Below, piece after piece: positions 1-8,675 of a stretch of DNA of 21,011 bases. Made by a program: the position numbers and the translations under genes. Position 1 is the stretch's first letter; the number at the start of each line of letters is the position of its first letter. Under the pieces are notes generated by a model, which was given only the letters and a program-made list of their open reading frames with translations, was not told the DNA's origin and made no database searches. Where the stretch lies: positions 1 through 21,011 of the forward strand of contig CAZHHG010000045.1 in the NCBI GenBank assembly GCA_964532065.1. The letters are read 5' to 3'. Origin of the DNA: DSXH01 sp964532065. Its GTDB lineage: Bacteria; Bacteroidota; Ignavibacteria; Ignavibacteriales; Melioribacteraceae.

Positions 1-124
1 AAGGTAATTGAAATATTCGTACAAATAAACAACTTACAATCAGTTTTAGAGAGGTAACACGGCTGGAAAATTTTATTAAGTCTGATATTTATCATCCGGA
101 CAATTAATAACTAATCAACATTTA

Positions 125-2026
125 TTATAACTGGATATTATCGAAATCAACCAGTAAAGAGCGTGTTTCGTGCGGCTCCATTTTGTCGATATAGAAATAA
201 ATAGTCTGTCGATCGTTTTTTACTTCGTATCTTGGAATTTTAGTATTTATTATATCTGACGAAACATTTACGTTTCTAACCTTTTTATTCAGATTTACCT
301 GAACAACCAATTCTTCGGTAACATTATCGCTTGGATTAGTAAATTCTATGGCTATTCTCCTATTACTTCTTGTATCGTATCTTACTTCAACTCCCTGTCT
401 TCTATTCCACCATTCTTTTAACTGTCCTAATGAGGGGATCCACATATTCTTGTTTCTCGCATAGCGCATTAAGTCCCTAATAACAGATGCATATTGCGGT
501 TGAAGCTGGAGATCAGAATGAACTTTAAAGACGTAAAGTCCACCTTCAAACAGAATCCTATCAATATCCTCCTCATAAGTATATCTCTGGAAATCAGTGT
601 TTGTCAGGCCGTAATTTTTCACAATTTCGATATCGTCCCTTGCAGTTTTTGTAATAATCATAATCGGCTTATTATTACGGATTCTTATTTCAGGTACGGA
701 CCGGTCAGTTAATGAGTCAGTCAGCAGAAAATCAATATTCTTTGCAGCCATCGCCTGAAGAGTATTATCATCGTAATAACCATATAGAGGCATAATCGCT
801 TTAACCTCTTTTCCTGTTATTTTACTTAAAGTATCTTTTGAGAAAGTAATATTCGAAAATTGAGTTTCCCGGCTGAAGAGTTTATTCATGGTATCTTCCG
901 GGGATTCAAGAAAGCCGATATCAATAATGGCTCCCAGATCGCCTTTGGATGCAAGAGATTTTAATAAACCGGGGTACCTGACTCCCACTTCAGGATTAAT
1001 AAAGAAAGTAGCCGGGAATTGAGAAAAGTTTAAGATGCCGGTAAGATTAGAAACATTCCCGATATTTTCCGTAAGCGTGGGGATAAATATCATAGCTCCG
1101 TCGTACGGGGCAGGCCAATCTTTAATAAATGCAGTAGGTTGATAAGTAAGCCAGTTAATAGAATTATTAAAAAGCTTTTCGAAGAAAATATAATCTTTCT
1201 GAACTCCCAGAACAGAATTAATCTCAAAACCATACCAGACAAACCTGCCTTTACCATATGTACCGAAGGCAATACCTGCACTTTTAGATATTTCTTCTCT
1301 AACAAGGCCGGCTTCACTTCTGAAATCATACCAGAAACTAACCTGAGTTGTCCTAGGCTCAAGTACCTCTGCATAAATCGGTCGATCCCAGGTTGCAATT
1401 TTAAGAGCATAACCGGTTGGAATTTCTGCTGTGATCGGTAAATTACCTCTTAAGGTATGAACTTTATAAAACTCTTCCGGTTTTATTTCCCTATTAAATT
1501 TCATACCGAAAACTTCAGTAAAGAAATCCCAGCCACGCCATTTGCCTTCATCCGAAAAAGTTGCCGGTCCGCCCGATACAAAGAGGCTTCCGCCATTCTC
1601 AAGATATTTTTTCAGTTGAATTAATTGTTTATCGCTCAGGGATTTGGACCCGGGCAGAATTAAAATTTTATATTCGAGATGTTCGCCAAGTTCGATTGTT
1701 TGATCTGAAATGACATCATAAGTCATCCGCGAATTGCCGACAAATTTTTTCCAGGAATCCACATTATCTTTAAGCCAGGTACTTCCGGAGGGGAGCATAT
1801 TCTCGGTATATTTTGAATAAAGTATAGCAGCTTTTCCGGTTTTATCCTCGCTGGATAGGACTTTAAGATTTTGCTTAGTGGGTAATATTTCTTTTATCTC
1901 ATAGCTTCCATAAATATTTCGAACTATGAGCAGGAAGACAAGAATACCGGTAATTAGCAATACAAGGCCGCTTAGGAAAATAATAAGATAATTAACCCTG
2001 AGGCCTTTGGACTCTTTTACCGCCAC
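125..2026 (-). CDS. Membrane-anchored amidotransferase-like / degenerate polysaccharide deacetylase protein
   Basis: This 633-residue protein probably acts in the periplasm on an exopolysaccharide. Residues about 14-36 form one N-terminal membrane anchor. Residues about 65-295 look like a class I amidotransferase/ThuA-type fold (LILPGSKSL near 122, GGSLFVSGG near 145). Residues about 305-545 follow a NodB (CE4) deacetylase pattern, including PATFFINPEVG (338-348), a PLYGYYDD stretch (413-420) and a terminal KEWWNRRQ segment. About 90 residues of beta-rich sequence follow. The catalytic NodB motifs are missing: no TFDD-type aspartates are seen, and the usual HxxxH site reads GDLGAIIDIG (362-371). 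It may therefore bind rather than deacetylate glycan. The start is GTG, 10 nt inside the preceding gene, with a GAGG sequence 10 nt upstream, so translation is probably coupled. It is the last gene of the unit. PgaB and PelA hold a comparable place in known systems. Domain calls are by eye. Confidence 0.72.
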   Translation of the reverse strand: MAVKESKGLRVNYLIIFLSGLVLLITGILVFLLIVRNIYGSYEIKEILPTKQNLKVLSSEDKTGKAAILYSKYTENMLPSGSTWLKDNVDSWKKFVGNSRMTYDVISDQTIELGEHLEYKILILPGSKSLSDKQLIQLKKYLENGGSLFVSGGPATFSDEGKWRGWDFFTEVFGMKFNREIKPEEFYKVHTLRGNLPITAEIPTGYALKIATWDRPIYAEVLEPRTTQVSFWYDFRSEAGLVREEISKSAGIAFGTYGKGRFVWYGFEINSVLGVQKDYIFFEKLFNNSINWLTYQPTAFIKDWPAPYDGAMIFIPTLTENIGNVSNLTGILNFSQFPATFFINPEVGVRYPGLLKSLASKGDLGAIIDIGFLESPEDTMNKLFSRETQFSNITFSKDTLSKITGKEVKAIMPLYGYYDDNTLQAMAAKNIDFLLTDSLTDRSVPEIRIRNNKPIMIITKTARDDIEIVKNYGLTNTDFQRYTYEEDIDRILFEGGLYVFKVHSDLQLQPQYASVIRDLMRYARNKNMWIPSLGQLKEWWNRRQGVEVRYDTRSNRRIAIEFTNPSDNVTEELVVQVNLNKKVRNVNVSSDIINTKIPRYEVKNDRQTIYFYIDKMEPHETRSLLVDFDNIQL

Positions 2027-2517
2027 CTTAGATTATCCTCTTGTTTTTTATCTTTGGCTGCCGGTTCAATATACCCTTCATTAGTATATCTCATAAATTT
2101 TTTCTTTGAAGGGGATTTCTCTGAATCGGTTCCTCTAACATTGTCTCCTGTAGGCCTCTGATACCTGCTTCCTTCAGAATAGGAAGGACCGCTTCCCACA
2201 TATGTAGGTCTTAGTTCAGGACCTCTGGAAACTTCCTCCCTGCCTCCATAAGTCGGCTGTCTCTGGTAGTCGAAGCCTGGTTCCTGTTGAGGGGCAACAA
2301 CTTCAAAGGTTCGCCTCTCAGGAGAAATACCTCTTTGATCAGCAGTAAGAGGTGCAGGGGCAATTAATTCTGCAGGTATTGCAGATGGTTGAGGTGCTTG
2401 TGAAAGCACACCTTTCCGTTCTCTGACTTTATATAAGATGTATGCACCAACCGCAAGAATAAAAGTCGATATTGTGGCAACCAGTATTATAAGCGAAAGT
2501 ATAGGAATTAATTCCAT
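2017..2517 (-). CDS. Small single-span membrane protein with disordered tail
   Basis: I do not recognise a family for this 166-residue protein. Residues about 5-30 form one hydrophobic span followed by KVRERK, so the long tail is predicted to be cytoplasmic. The tail (about 35-166) is rich in Pro, Gln, Arg, Tyr and Gly and looks disordered. It ends in a more ordered-looking patch with FMRYTNEGYIEP and a terminal NLRWR. A good Shine-Dalgarno (GAGG, 5 nt before the ATG) supports the start. It lies 21 nt after the glycosyltransferase gene and overlaps the next gene by 10 nt, so it is firmly part of the operon. By position it could be a synthase partner comparable to PgaD, but no sequence similarity to PgaD is claimed. 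Confidence 0.8.
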   Translation of the reverse strand: MELIPILSLIILVATISTFILAVGAYILYKVRERKGVLSQAPQPSAIPAELIAPAPLTADQRGISPERRTFEVVAPQQEPGFDYQRQPTYGGREEVSRGPELRPTYVGSGPSYSEGSRYQRPTGDNVRGTDSEKSPSKKKFMRYTNEGYIEPAAKDKKQEDNLRWR

Positions 2518-2538
2518 ATTAACCTCAAATAAAATTCT

Positions 2539-3975
2539 TTATTTTGACCTGGCAACAGCCGGAGACGATTTCATACCTGAATTAGAACCGCCGGAACCGG
2601 TTCTTTCGAGTTTACCCCACGTCATTCTGACACCGAGAAATTCTTCAATTGTCGCCATTGCTTTTGTAACATCGATAAGAAGAATGAACACAAGACGATA
2701 GATAATTGCATAAGGAACAAGTCTGAATTCTTCTTTTTCAGCAGCAATACAATAGACTGCCGACATTAGATCAAGAACCGCAATTCCGACCCACCAGAGG
2801 AATAGAGTTATATGAATACCATATAATAAGGCTACAATAATAAAGTAGAGATTTACAAAGATATTCATTGCGGGCCAGATAAGAGCTTCATAAAACATAG
2901 ACCACATTATAAAGCTGTTATTAAAATTTACAGTCGGGTTGTAAAGATATCTTTTGTGTTTTCTAATAGCCTGAAGAATTCCCCTAGTCCATCTATATCT
3001 TTGTTTTAACAGTTGATAAATGGTGATAGGTGCTTCTGTAAAAGCAACAGCATTCGGTTCGTAAATAATTTTCCAGCCTTTTGCCAGAATTTTAAGAGTA
3101 ACATCAGCATCCTCAGCAAATGTATCGCTAGAATAGAAACCGGCATCCCTGAGAGTAACTTTTCTGAAAACTCCGATTGGACCGGGAATTATATTAACCA
3201 TCTGCAGGAATCCCTGAGCGCTTCGTGCCAGGTTCAAACCTTCGAGGTATTCGAGTGCCTGAAGGTCAGTTAAAATTTTCTTTCTATTCTGTACTTTAAC
3301 ATTACCAGCAACCGCTCCTACGGAAGGATCATCAAAATGACGCATAGCCATCTTAAGAGTATTAGGAGTTAGCTGGGAATCTCCATCCATACATAAAACG
3401 AATTGAGCTTCGGAATATTGAATTCCGGCATTAAGAGCTTTCGACTTACCGCCATTCGGTTTATTAATCAGCGAAACTTTTATCAGGCCGGTTTTCCCTT
3501 TGTGATACCCGACGAGTGATTCACCGACTGCCGCCGTATCATCAGTGGAACCGTCATTTACAATTATTATATCGTAGTTCGGATAATCGATATCGAGGAG
3601 GGATTCGATTGATGAATAAAGAATTTTTCCTTCATTATAAACAGGGACAATAATTGAAACAAAAGGATAATAACCGGGTTTATTTTGGACAGTATATTTG
3701 GTTGTGTAAAAATAGGCCATAAAAAGGATGCCGAAATACCGGATCAATAAAATGAAGAGGAATATTACAAGAGATACAATTGAAGAGTAAACAAAAAGAC
3801 CGCTCCACGTAAGGATTGTAAGAGGCATCGTAATAAGTATGGCAACAAATAACAATATCGAGAATATTCCGGAGATCAAAATTGTTCTCTTCTTTTCTCG
3901 GGCAAGATTTCTGGAAGGAGGTTTTACCTCCCTATTATCCAATGCAATCTGATATTTATTCGGTTTTAAATCCAT
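2539..3975 (-). CDS. Processive family 2 glycosyltransferase (polysaccharide synthase)
   Basis: This is an inner-membrane synthase predicted to polymerise a beta-linked polysaccharide from nucleotide sugars. The 478-residue protein has all the hallmarks of processive GT2 enzymes: VPVYNEG (110-116), VNDGS (139-143), the DGD metal/UDP site (197-199), AEDAD with the likely base D289 (287-291) and QRYRW (325-329). Hydrophobic segments at about 31-53 and 59-90 precede the catalytic domain. About three more follow (roughly 361-383, 387-410, 420-440), then an EEFLGVRMTWGKLERTG tail. Size and topology resemble PgaC/IcaA more than cellulose synthase BcsA, and no PilZ domain is present. The polymer cannot be deduced from sequence. 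No Shine-Dalgarno is visible before the ATG. A gap of 257 nt separates it from the SGNH gene upstream, so it may have its own promoter. Confidence 0.9.
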   Translation of the reverse strand: MDLKPNKYQIALDNREVKPPSRNLAREKKRTILISGIFSILLFVAILITMPLTILTWSGLFVYSSIVSLVIFLFILLIRYFGILFMAYFYTTKYTVQNKPGYYPFVSIIVPVYNEGKILYSSIESLLDIDYPNYDIIIVNDGSTDDTAAVGESLVGYHKGKTGLIKVSLINKPNGGKSKALNAGIQYSEAQFVLCMDGDSQLTPNTLKMAMRHFDDPSVGAVAGNVKVQNRKKILTDLQALEYLEGLNLARSAQGFLQMVNIIPGPIGVFRKVTLRDAGFYSSDTFAEDADVTLKILAKGWKIIYEPNAVAFTEAPITIYQLLKQRYRWTRGILQAIRKHKRYLYNPTVNFNNSFIMWSMFYEALIWPAMNIFVNLYFIIVALLYGIHITLFLWWVGIAVLDLMSAVYCIAAEKEEFRLVPYAIIYRLVFILLIDVTKAMATIEEFLGVRMTWGKLERTGSGGSNSGMKSSPAVARSK

Positions 3976-4232
3976 TTATAGTGGTATTCTATTCAGCCAT
4001 ATTATTCAAATAAAATGCCATAACAATCAACACAAAAGATTAAAATAAGACTTAAAAACAGCATCTACTTATCTGGAAGAAACTCAAATTGAAATAAATG
4101 CCTCAATTAAATACAAACTCGGGGATAATATAATAGAATCTTTAAATTATTGCAAGCAAATAAGTTATTAGAAGAAGTTAAGAGTTTGGTGTAAAAAAGT
4201 TAATTAACTTATTACAAAGTATTAAAGTTTAT
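3976..4232. other. Intergenic gap inside the exopolysaccharide locus
   Basis: This 257-nt AT-rich stretch separates the SGNH hydrolase gene from the glycosyltransferase gene, both on the minus strand. I see no open reading frame worth calling. A 14-nt perfect palindrome of only A/T-rich pairs lies at 4197-4210 and is followed by T residues on the minus strand, but it is too weak to call a terminator. No clear TAnnTTTG promoter element was found. The gap is large compared with the others in this cluster, so a separate promoter or post-transcriptional control here is possible. Confidence 0.5.
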
Positions 4233-5486
4233 TTACCTTATTTTTTGATAATGGTACATAACAGATTCAAATAAGAGCTGCGATATTCTTTGACCTCCAA
4301 GCTGAGTAAAATGTGAATAATCCTTCAAAGCAAGAGGAGGAGCAGAATTAACCCACTGATCCATCGAATTCTCACCACCCATGGCTTCCCATAAATTCCA
4401 GAAAGTAATTTTTGTCTTTTCTACTATTCGTTTTTGCGTTTCAAGAAGAAAAGTTACATCTGGATTTGTGATGAATCGATTCCCTCTTTTCATAGTTTTA
4501 TCGCCAACTCCCACTAGAAGAATGCTGGCTTCAGGATAATTTTTTTTCAATTCTTCTATCACGTTAATCATCTTATTTTCATAAAGATTAAAAATACCCC
4601 TATTCGGTGAAGATACGTTTGCACCGTATGTTAAAATTATCAGATTGTAATCAATCAGCTGAGTAAAGTCCTGAAAAATCTTTTTAGGAATATCCAGAAG
4701 CGAAACGCCGGTATTTCCCGGCATCGGGAAATTATCAAGATAAATCCCATTGCCTGACTCAAGACTAACACCGTAAAAGTAAGGAGCCTGGCCTGAGACG
4801 AATTTGATCTCAATTGAAGTTGACGGTTGATTCAGTTCTATTAAAGCCTCCTGAACATCATTACCCGGCCTAAGACTAATGGTCTTTCTTGAATTATTAT
4901 TAATCCTGTATTCAATTGTTGATTCATCACCTGCATTACTGTAATAAATTTTTACTTTGGTGAATGAGCTTGTTGAGGAGAGATAGTCAGTGGATTCATA
5001 CTTAACCCAGCTGTTTCTCTGCGGTACAGCTACTGAACCGCTTATCCCAAATGGGAGGCGATCCGGATTACGGGTTATAATGGCTGCATATTTCCAGTCA
5101 TCCGAATATGTATGCTTTGTAGTCTGCCGCATCTTAATATCATTAGATACTATTGAAAGGAACCCGGCACCTTTACCACCGAAGGTTTGCTGAAGTTTTT
5201 CGCGCAGGAATTCGCTGATAATATCTCCCTGGATTAGAGAATCACCGTAATGAGCAATCTTGATTACATTATTCTTTGAGTTTTTTAAAGCCGCAAAAAA
5301 CTTTCCCATCTGCTCAACATTTCCGCTAAGAGGAATGAATTTACCTAATTGCTGAGTATATGTTGAACTAATGGGTTCCACTATAAACTCACTGGTTAGA
5401 ACAGTCCCTTCATCTTTTACGAATGAGAGGACAGGCGACGAGCAAGAAAATATAAAAAGGATAAAATATTTGAATAATTTTTTCAT
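4233..5486 (-). CDS. Secreted SGNH/GDSL-family hydrolase or acyltransferase
   Basis: This is a periplasmic or outer-membrane-attached esterase-fold protein of 417 residues. A lysine-rich hydrophobic leader (1-20) carries a cysteine at 15 in IFSC, which may be an imperfect lipobox. The SGNH blocks can be read: HYGDSLIQGD with the nucleophile Ser83, TYGAN (286-290) with the block III asparagine N290, and DYSH (389-392) giving D389 and H392 of the triad. An inserted beta-rich region at about 140-245 separates the first two blocks. In known exopolysaccharide systems SGNH proteins add or remove O-acetyl groups (AlgX, AlgJ), so modification of the polymer made by this locus is a sensible inference. 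The gene lies 87 nt downstream of the TPR/barrel gene. No Shine-Dalgarno is seen. Acetyltransferase and esterase cannot be told apart from sequence alone. Confidence 0.82.
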   Translation of the reverse strand: MKKLFKYFILFIFSCSSPVLSFVKDEGTVLTSEFIVEPISSTYTQQLGKFIPLSGNVEQMGKFFAALKNSKNNVIKIAHYGDSLIQGDIISEFLREKLQQTFGGKGAGFLSIVSNDIKMRQTTKHTYSDDWKYAAIITRNPDRLPFGISGSVAVPQRNSWVKYESTDYLSSTSSFTKVKIYYSNAGDESTIEYRINNNSRKTISLRPGNDVQEALIELNQPSTSIEIKFVSGQAPYFYGVSLESGNGIYLDNFPMPGNTGVSLLDIPKKIFQDFTQLIDYNLIILTYGANVSSPNRGIFNLYENKMINVIEELKKNYPEASILLVGVGDKTMKRGNRFITNPDVTFLLETQKRIVEKTKITFWNLWEAMGGENSMDQWVNSAPPLALKDYSHFTQLGGQRISQLLFESVMYHYQKIR

Positions 5487-5552
5487 ATAAACAGGTGAAT
5501 TTTTGAAGTGTTTAGTTATAAAAAAAATGGATTTTTTCCAAATTAAAATCGA

Positions 5553-5568
5553 GTCATTTAGAAATGAC
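5553..5568 (-). terminator. Small hairpin after the TPR/barrel gene
   Basis: A perfect 7-bp inverted repeat (GTCATTT / AAATGAC, minimal loop) lies 5 nt beyond the stop codon of the TPR/barrel gene. On the minus strand it is followed by moderately T-rich sequence and, further on, a run of eight Ts at about 5520-5527. It could act as a weak attenuator or as a 3'-end stabiliser between the TPR and SGNH genes. The stem is short and A/T-rich, so efficient termination is unlikely. Confidence 0.25.
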
Positions 5569-5573
5569 AGAAA

Positions 5574-8500
5574 CTAATAGATACTCCAGTATGCAGACAA
5601 CGAAGCAGAAAACGATCTGTAACCGGTATCGTATCTAAAGCTATTAGAGAACCCTAATCTTCCGCTAATTATAAGGAGATCGATCGGTTTATAATTCGCC
5701 TCAGCAAAGACTTCGCTTATTATAAAATCGGCCATAGGGACATAACCCACTTTGCCACCAATCTTTCCATTCAGCTTCGATTCTAATTGCCATAAATATT
5801 CGCCCCAGATACTATGCGAATCAAAATCCTGGGGTGAATAATAGTTCGTGGCGACAAATGCAAAATCCGAAAAGAAATACTCATAACCGAATAACGCATC
5901 TTTAAAGAATTTACGGCCAAACCTTAACTGAAGGTCATTTCCCTCATTTTTATCCGAAATTTGATAATAGCTATAATAACCGGAAATTCGCATTAAATCT
6001 TTAAACTGATAATAGCCGGTTAATCTGTACAGTTCCGATTTCAAACGAACAAAAATTAGCGTTGGTGAATAAAGCAGTAAACGGGCATCATTATTTTCGT
6101 AACTACCAACCAGTGAATAATTATCCTGTTTTTCGTACCGCAGGGTTATATCCCCAATATTTTTTGTCGGTTCTCCAAGAATATTTAATGTACCATATCC
6201 GGCTGAGATACTGAAATTCTGAGATAAATAAATGGAAAGTATTCCTTTTAATGATGTAAAATCCCTGCTGAAAATATCTGTCTTGATATTCGTTCTATTC
6301 CATTGCGCACCTATTCCAAGAAAGCCCATAAGTCCGGCATCCAATCGAAGTCCGTAATTCCATAGTTTCAAATTCTGATTATCGGAATAATAATTAGAGA
6401 AAGGAGTAATACCGATATTCGTAGGTATGAAACCATAAAGAAAATTTCCGATACTTGTTACTCCTCTACTAAAACCCGATGGAGGTATCCAGCTGATTCT
6501 CTGGTTAAGAATCCGGACTTCAGAAGTATCCGTTGTAGTTTCGAGTAATTCCTCATAAATATCCTCTGCTCTTCCGTATTCTTCATCAAGCACATATGCA
6601 TCAGCCAGGTACATTCTTCGTAAATCAATATCTTCTCTCAGGTACTCATTATCCGGCAGCTCAAGAAGTTCCTCATAAAGTTCATCCGCCTGTTCAAGCT
6701 TTTTATTGCGGATATAGTATTCACCAAGGAGCGCAAGCCGTTTATTTAATTCTTTCAATTCAGTTTCATTCTGATTATTAAGAATCAGTTCTCTGTAGAT
6801 AGCATCAGCTTTTTCCGGCTGATCGGTAGCCGCATAGGCATCAGCGAGAAAAAGTTTTAGATCATCGTCTTCAGGTTTAATTTTGTAAAGACTTTCGAGT
6901 TCAGCAAGTGCCAGTGTAGAATCTTTATTGTAATAATAATTTCTTGCTCTGTAAAGAGCGATTTTGTAGTCAAATTCCTGATTGAGAAGCTGATCATAAA
7001 TTTCAATAGCCTTCTGAAAATCCCTTGTACACGATACTATATCGGCATACTCCATTAATTCATCTCTTGTAGGAGCGGTGCGCCGCGAAAAATATTCCTC
7101 GTATTTTAAACGGGCTTCTTCGCAATTTCCTTCACCTGCAAGTTTACCGGCTTCACTCTTAATTTCGAAGACAAGCTGTTCTTCGTAAGCAGACATATGA
7201 ATTGCATAATTGCTCTCTGCAAGTTCAACTTCAGGGTCATTCGGCGAAATACTTTTGGCAATGTCGATATATTTTCTGGCATCCGTAAACTTTTTCTGCC
7301 ATGAGTACATTGAAGCGAGCGAAATATAAGCGTGAATTTCATTCGGCCTGTTCTCCGCTACGTTCAGGAGATACCTCTCAGCAATATCAAAATCAAGCAC
7401 TGTCCAGACCGCAATCTGTCCTCTTAGTAACTGATAGTCGAGATTATTAGGATCATACTGAAGTAATTTATTCAGTTGCCCGATTGCGCGTTCCCATTCA
7501 TAGTTCCAGGCACAATACTTTGCGAATAAAAATCTGATATCGAGATCCTGCTCTTCCGGTACATTCTCCAGATACTCATTTAGAATTTCAATTGCGCTGT
7601 CGAAATAGAACAGATTAGCATATGCTTCAGCAAGCTTTTTAACGGCTTCTTTATCCGAAGGATTGTTTTTCAGCATTTCGGTATAGAAGGATACTGCGTT
7701 ATTAAATGTACTGTCTCTGTATGTTGTAACTGTATTTAATAAGTTTTTAAACTCATCTTTGTCGGCTTCTGTGTTCTGAAGAACCTGGAGTTGTTGATAG
7801 GCTTCTTCATATCTCTCGGCACCAATCAATTCGTTTACTAGCTGGTAACGGATCTGAATGTTTTCGGGATCTCTGTTTAGAATGCTGGTGTACCGGTCGA
7901 TTGGATAGACCTTCTCATATGCCCGGGGTTGATACTGAAGCAGATAAGCCTGGTTTATTGCCTGATCCAGACCGTCTTCAGCTTCTTTAAAATAGGGTTT
8001 AAAGGATAATGCTTTTCTAAACGCATCTTCTGCAATCTTAAATTTGTTCAACCAGAGTGTAAAATAGCCATACCTGCTCCATAACCTCCAGTCTTCCGGA
8101 TATCTTTCAACATATTTTTTTAAAATCCTTTCTCCTTTAACTATTGAGCCTGTCTTGGCCAAAATTTCCGTATACCGGATTATTTCATCGGGAGAGGCAT
8201 TATCGTCTCTTTTAAGATATTCATCGTACCAGAGTTCTGCATTACTCCATTCCTCAAGCCATCTATAACTTTTTCCGATTTCCAGATAACTGAAAGCGAA
8301 ATTAGGATCAATGGCAATATCTCTTTTATGACCTTCTATTTTACGGTATAGCTGAGCATGCCATATCGAAATAACACGGTTGAGGTCTGTCTGAATCTGC
8401 GCATTAGAAGGATCAAGCCTGCGTGCTCTTCTAAGATCTAATACGGAATACTGGTACTCGGTTGTTTTCTCGTAACACAAACCACGGATATGGTAACCTT

Positions 8501-8675
8501 CGGCAAGCTGAGGATTAGCAGAAATAAATTTATTTAACTGATCGATTGCTTCTTTGAACCTACCTTCTTTTATCAGGAGATCCGCTTGACGTCTTAATCC
8601 GTCCGACCTTACCTGAGCAAAGGCAAAAGAAGTAATGAGTAATAATGTAAAAAGTATTTTAGCACAATGCCTCAT
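5574..8675 (-). CDS. TPR-repeat outer-membrane beta-barrel exopolysaccharide exporter (PgaA/BcsC/PelB-like)
   Basis: This 1033-residue protein probably forms the periplasmic scaffold and outer-membrane pore for a polysaccharide. A signal peptide (1-20) ends in AFAQ. Residues about 25-725 are almost continuous tetratricopeptide repeats, with typical helices such as AEGYHIRGLCYEKTTEYQYS near 60 and ISLASMYSWQKKFTDARKYI near 455. Residues about 727-1033 alternate aromatic and polar residues in beta-strand fashion and end in AYWSIY, a C-terminal aromatic as in outer-membrane barrels. About 300 residues is enough for roughly 16 strands. PgaA, BcsC and PelB share this TPR-then-barrel plan. The ATG overlaps the stop of the ATPase gene by one base (TAATG), so the two are translationally coupled. 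Family placement rests on architecture, not on a search. Confidence 0.85.
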   Translation of the reverse strand: MRHCAKILFTLLLITSFAFAQVRSDGLRRQADLLIKEGRFKEAIDQLNKFISANPQLAEGYHIRGLCYEKTTEYQYSVLDLRRARRLDPSNAQIQTDLNRVISIWHAQLYRKIEGHKRDIAIDPNFAFSYLEIGKSYRWLEEWSNAELWYDEYLKRDDNASPDEIIRYTEILAKTGSIVKGERILKKYVERYPEDWRLWSRYGYFTLWLNKFKIAEDAFRKALSFKPYFKEAEDGLDQAINQAYLLQYQPRAYEKVYPIDRYTSILNRDPENIQIRYQLVNELIGAERYEEAYQQLQVLQNTEADKDEFKNLLNTVTTYRDSTFNNAVSFYTEMLKNNPSDKEAVKKLAEAYANLFYFDSAIEILNEYLENVPEEQDLDIRFLFAKYCAWNYEWERAIGQLNKLLQYDPNNLDYQLLRGQIAVWTVLDFDIAERYLLNVAENRPNEIHAYISLASMYSWQKKFTDARKYIDIAKSISPNDPEVELAESNYAIHMSAYEEQLVFEIKSEAGKLAGEGNCEEARLKYEEYFSRRTAPTRDELMEYADIVSCTRDFQKAIEIYDQLLNQEFDYKIALYRARNYYYNKDSTLALAELESLYKIKPEDDDLKLFLADAYAATDQPEKADAIYRELILNNQNETELKELNKRLALLGEYYIRNKKLEQADELYEELLELPDNEYLREDIDLRRMYLADAYVLDEEYGRAEDIYEELLETTTDTSEVRILNQRISWIPPSGFSRGVTSIGNFLYGFIPTNIGITPFSNYYSDNQNLKLWNYGLRLDAGLMGFLGIGAQWNRTNIKTDIFSRDFTSLKGILSIYLSQNFSISAGYGTLNILGEPTKNIGDITLRYEKQDNYSLVGSYENNDARLLLYSPTLIFVRLKSELYRLTGYYQFKDLMRISGYYSYYQISDKNEGNDLQLRFGRKFFKDALFGYEYFFSDFAFVATNYYSPQDFDSHSIWGEYLWQLESKLNGKIGGKVGYVPMADFIISEVFAEANYKPIDLLIISGRLGFSNSFRYDTGYRSFSASLSAYWSIY

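Noticed and set aside
1..124. A minus-strand frame of about 32 codons starting near 96 and running off the left edge
   Set aside because: Composition does not look protein-like, there is no convincing ribosome site, and too little sequence is available. I see nothing definite in these 124 bases.
4197..4210. Perfect 14-nt palindrome followed by Ts on the minus strand after the SGNH gene
   Set aside because: Almost only A-T pairs and no loop; not stable enough for an intrinsic terminator.
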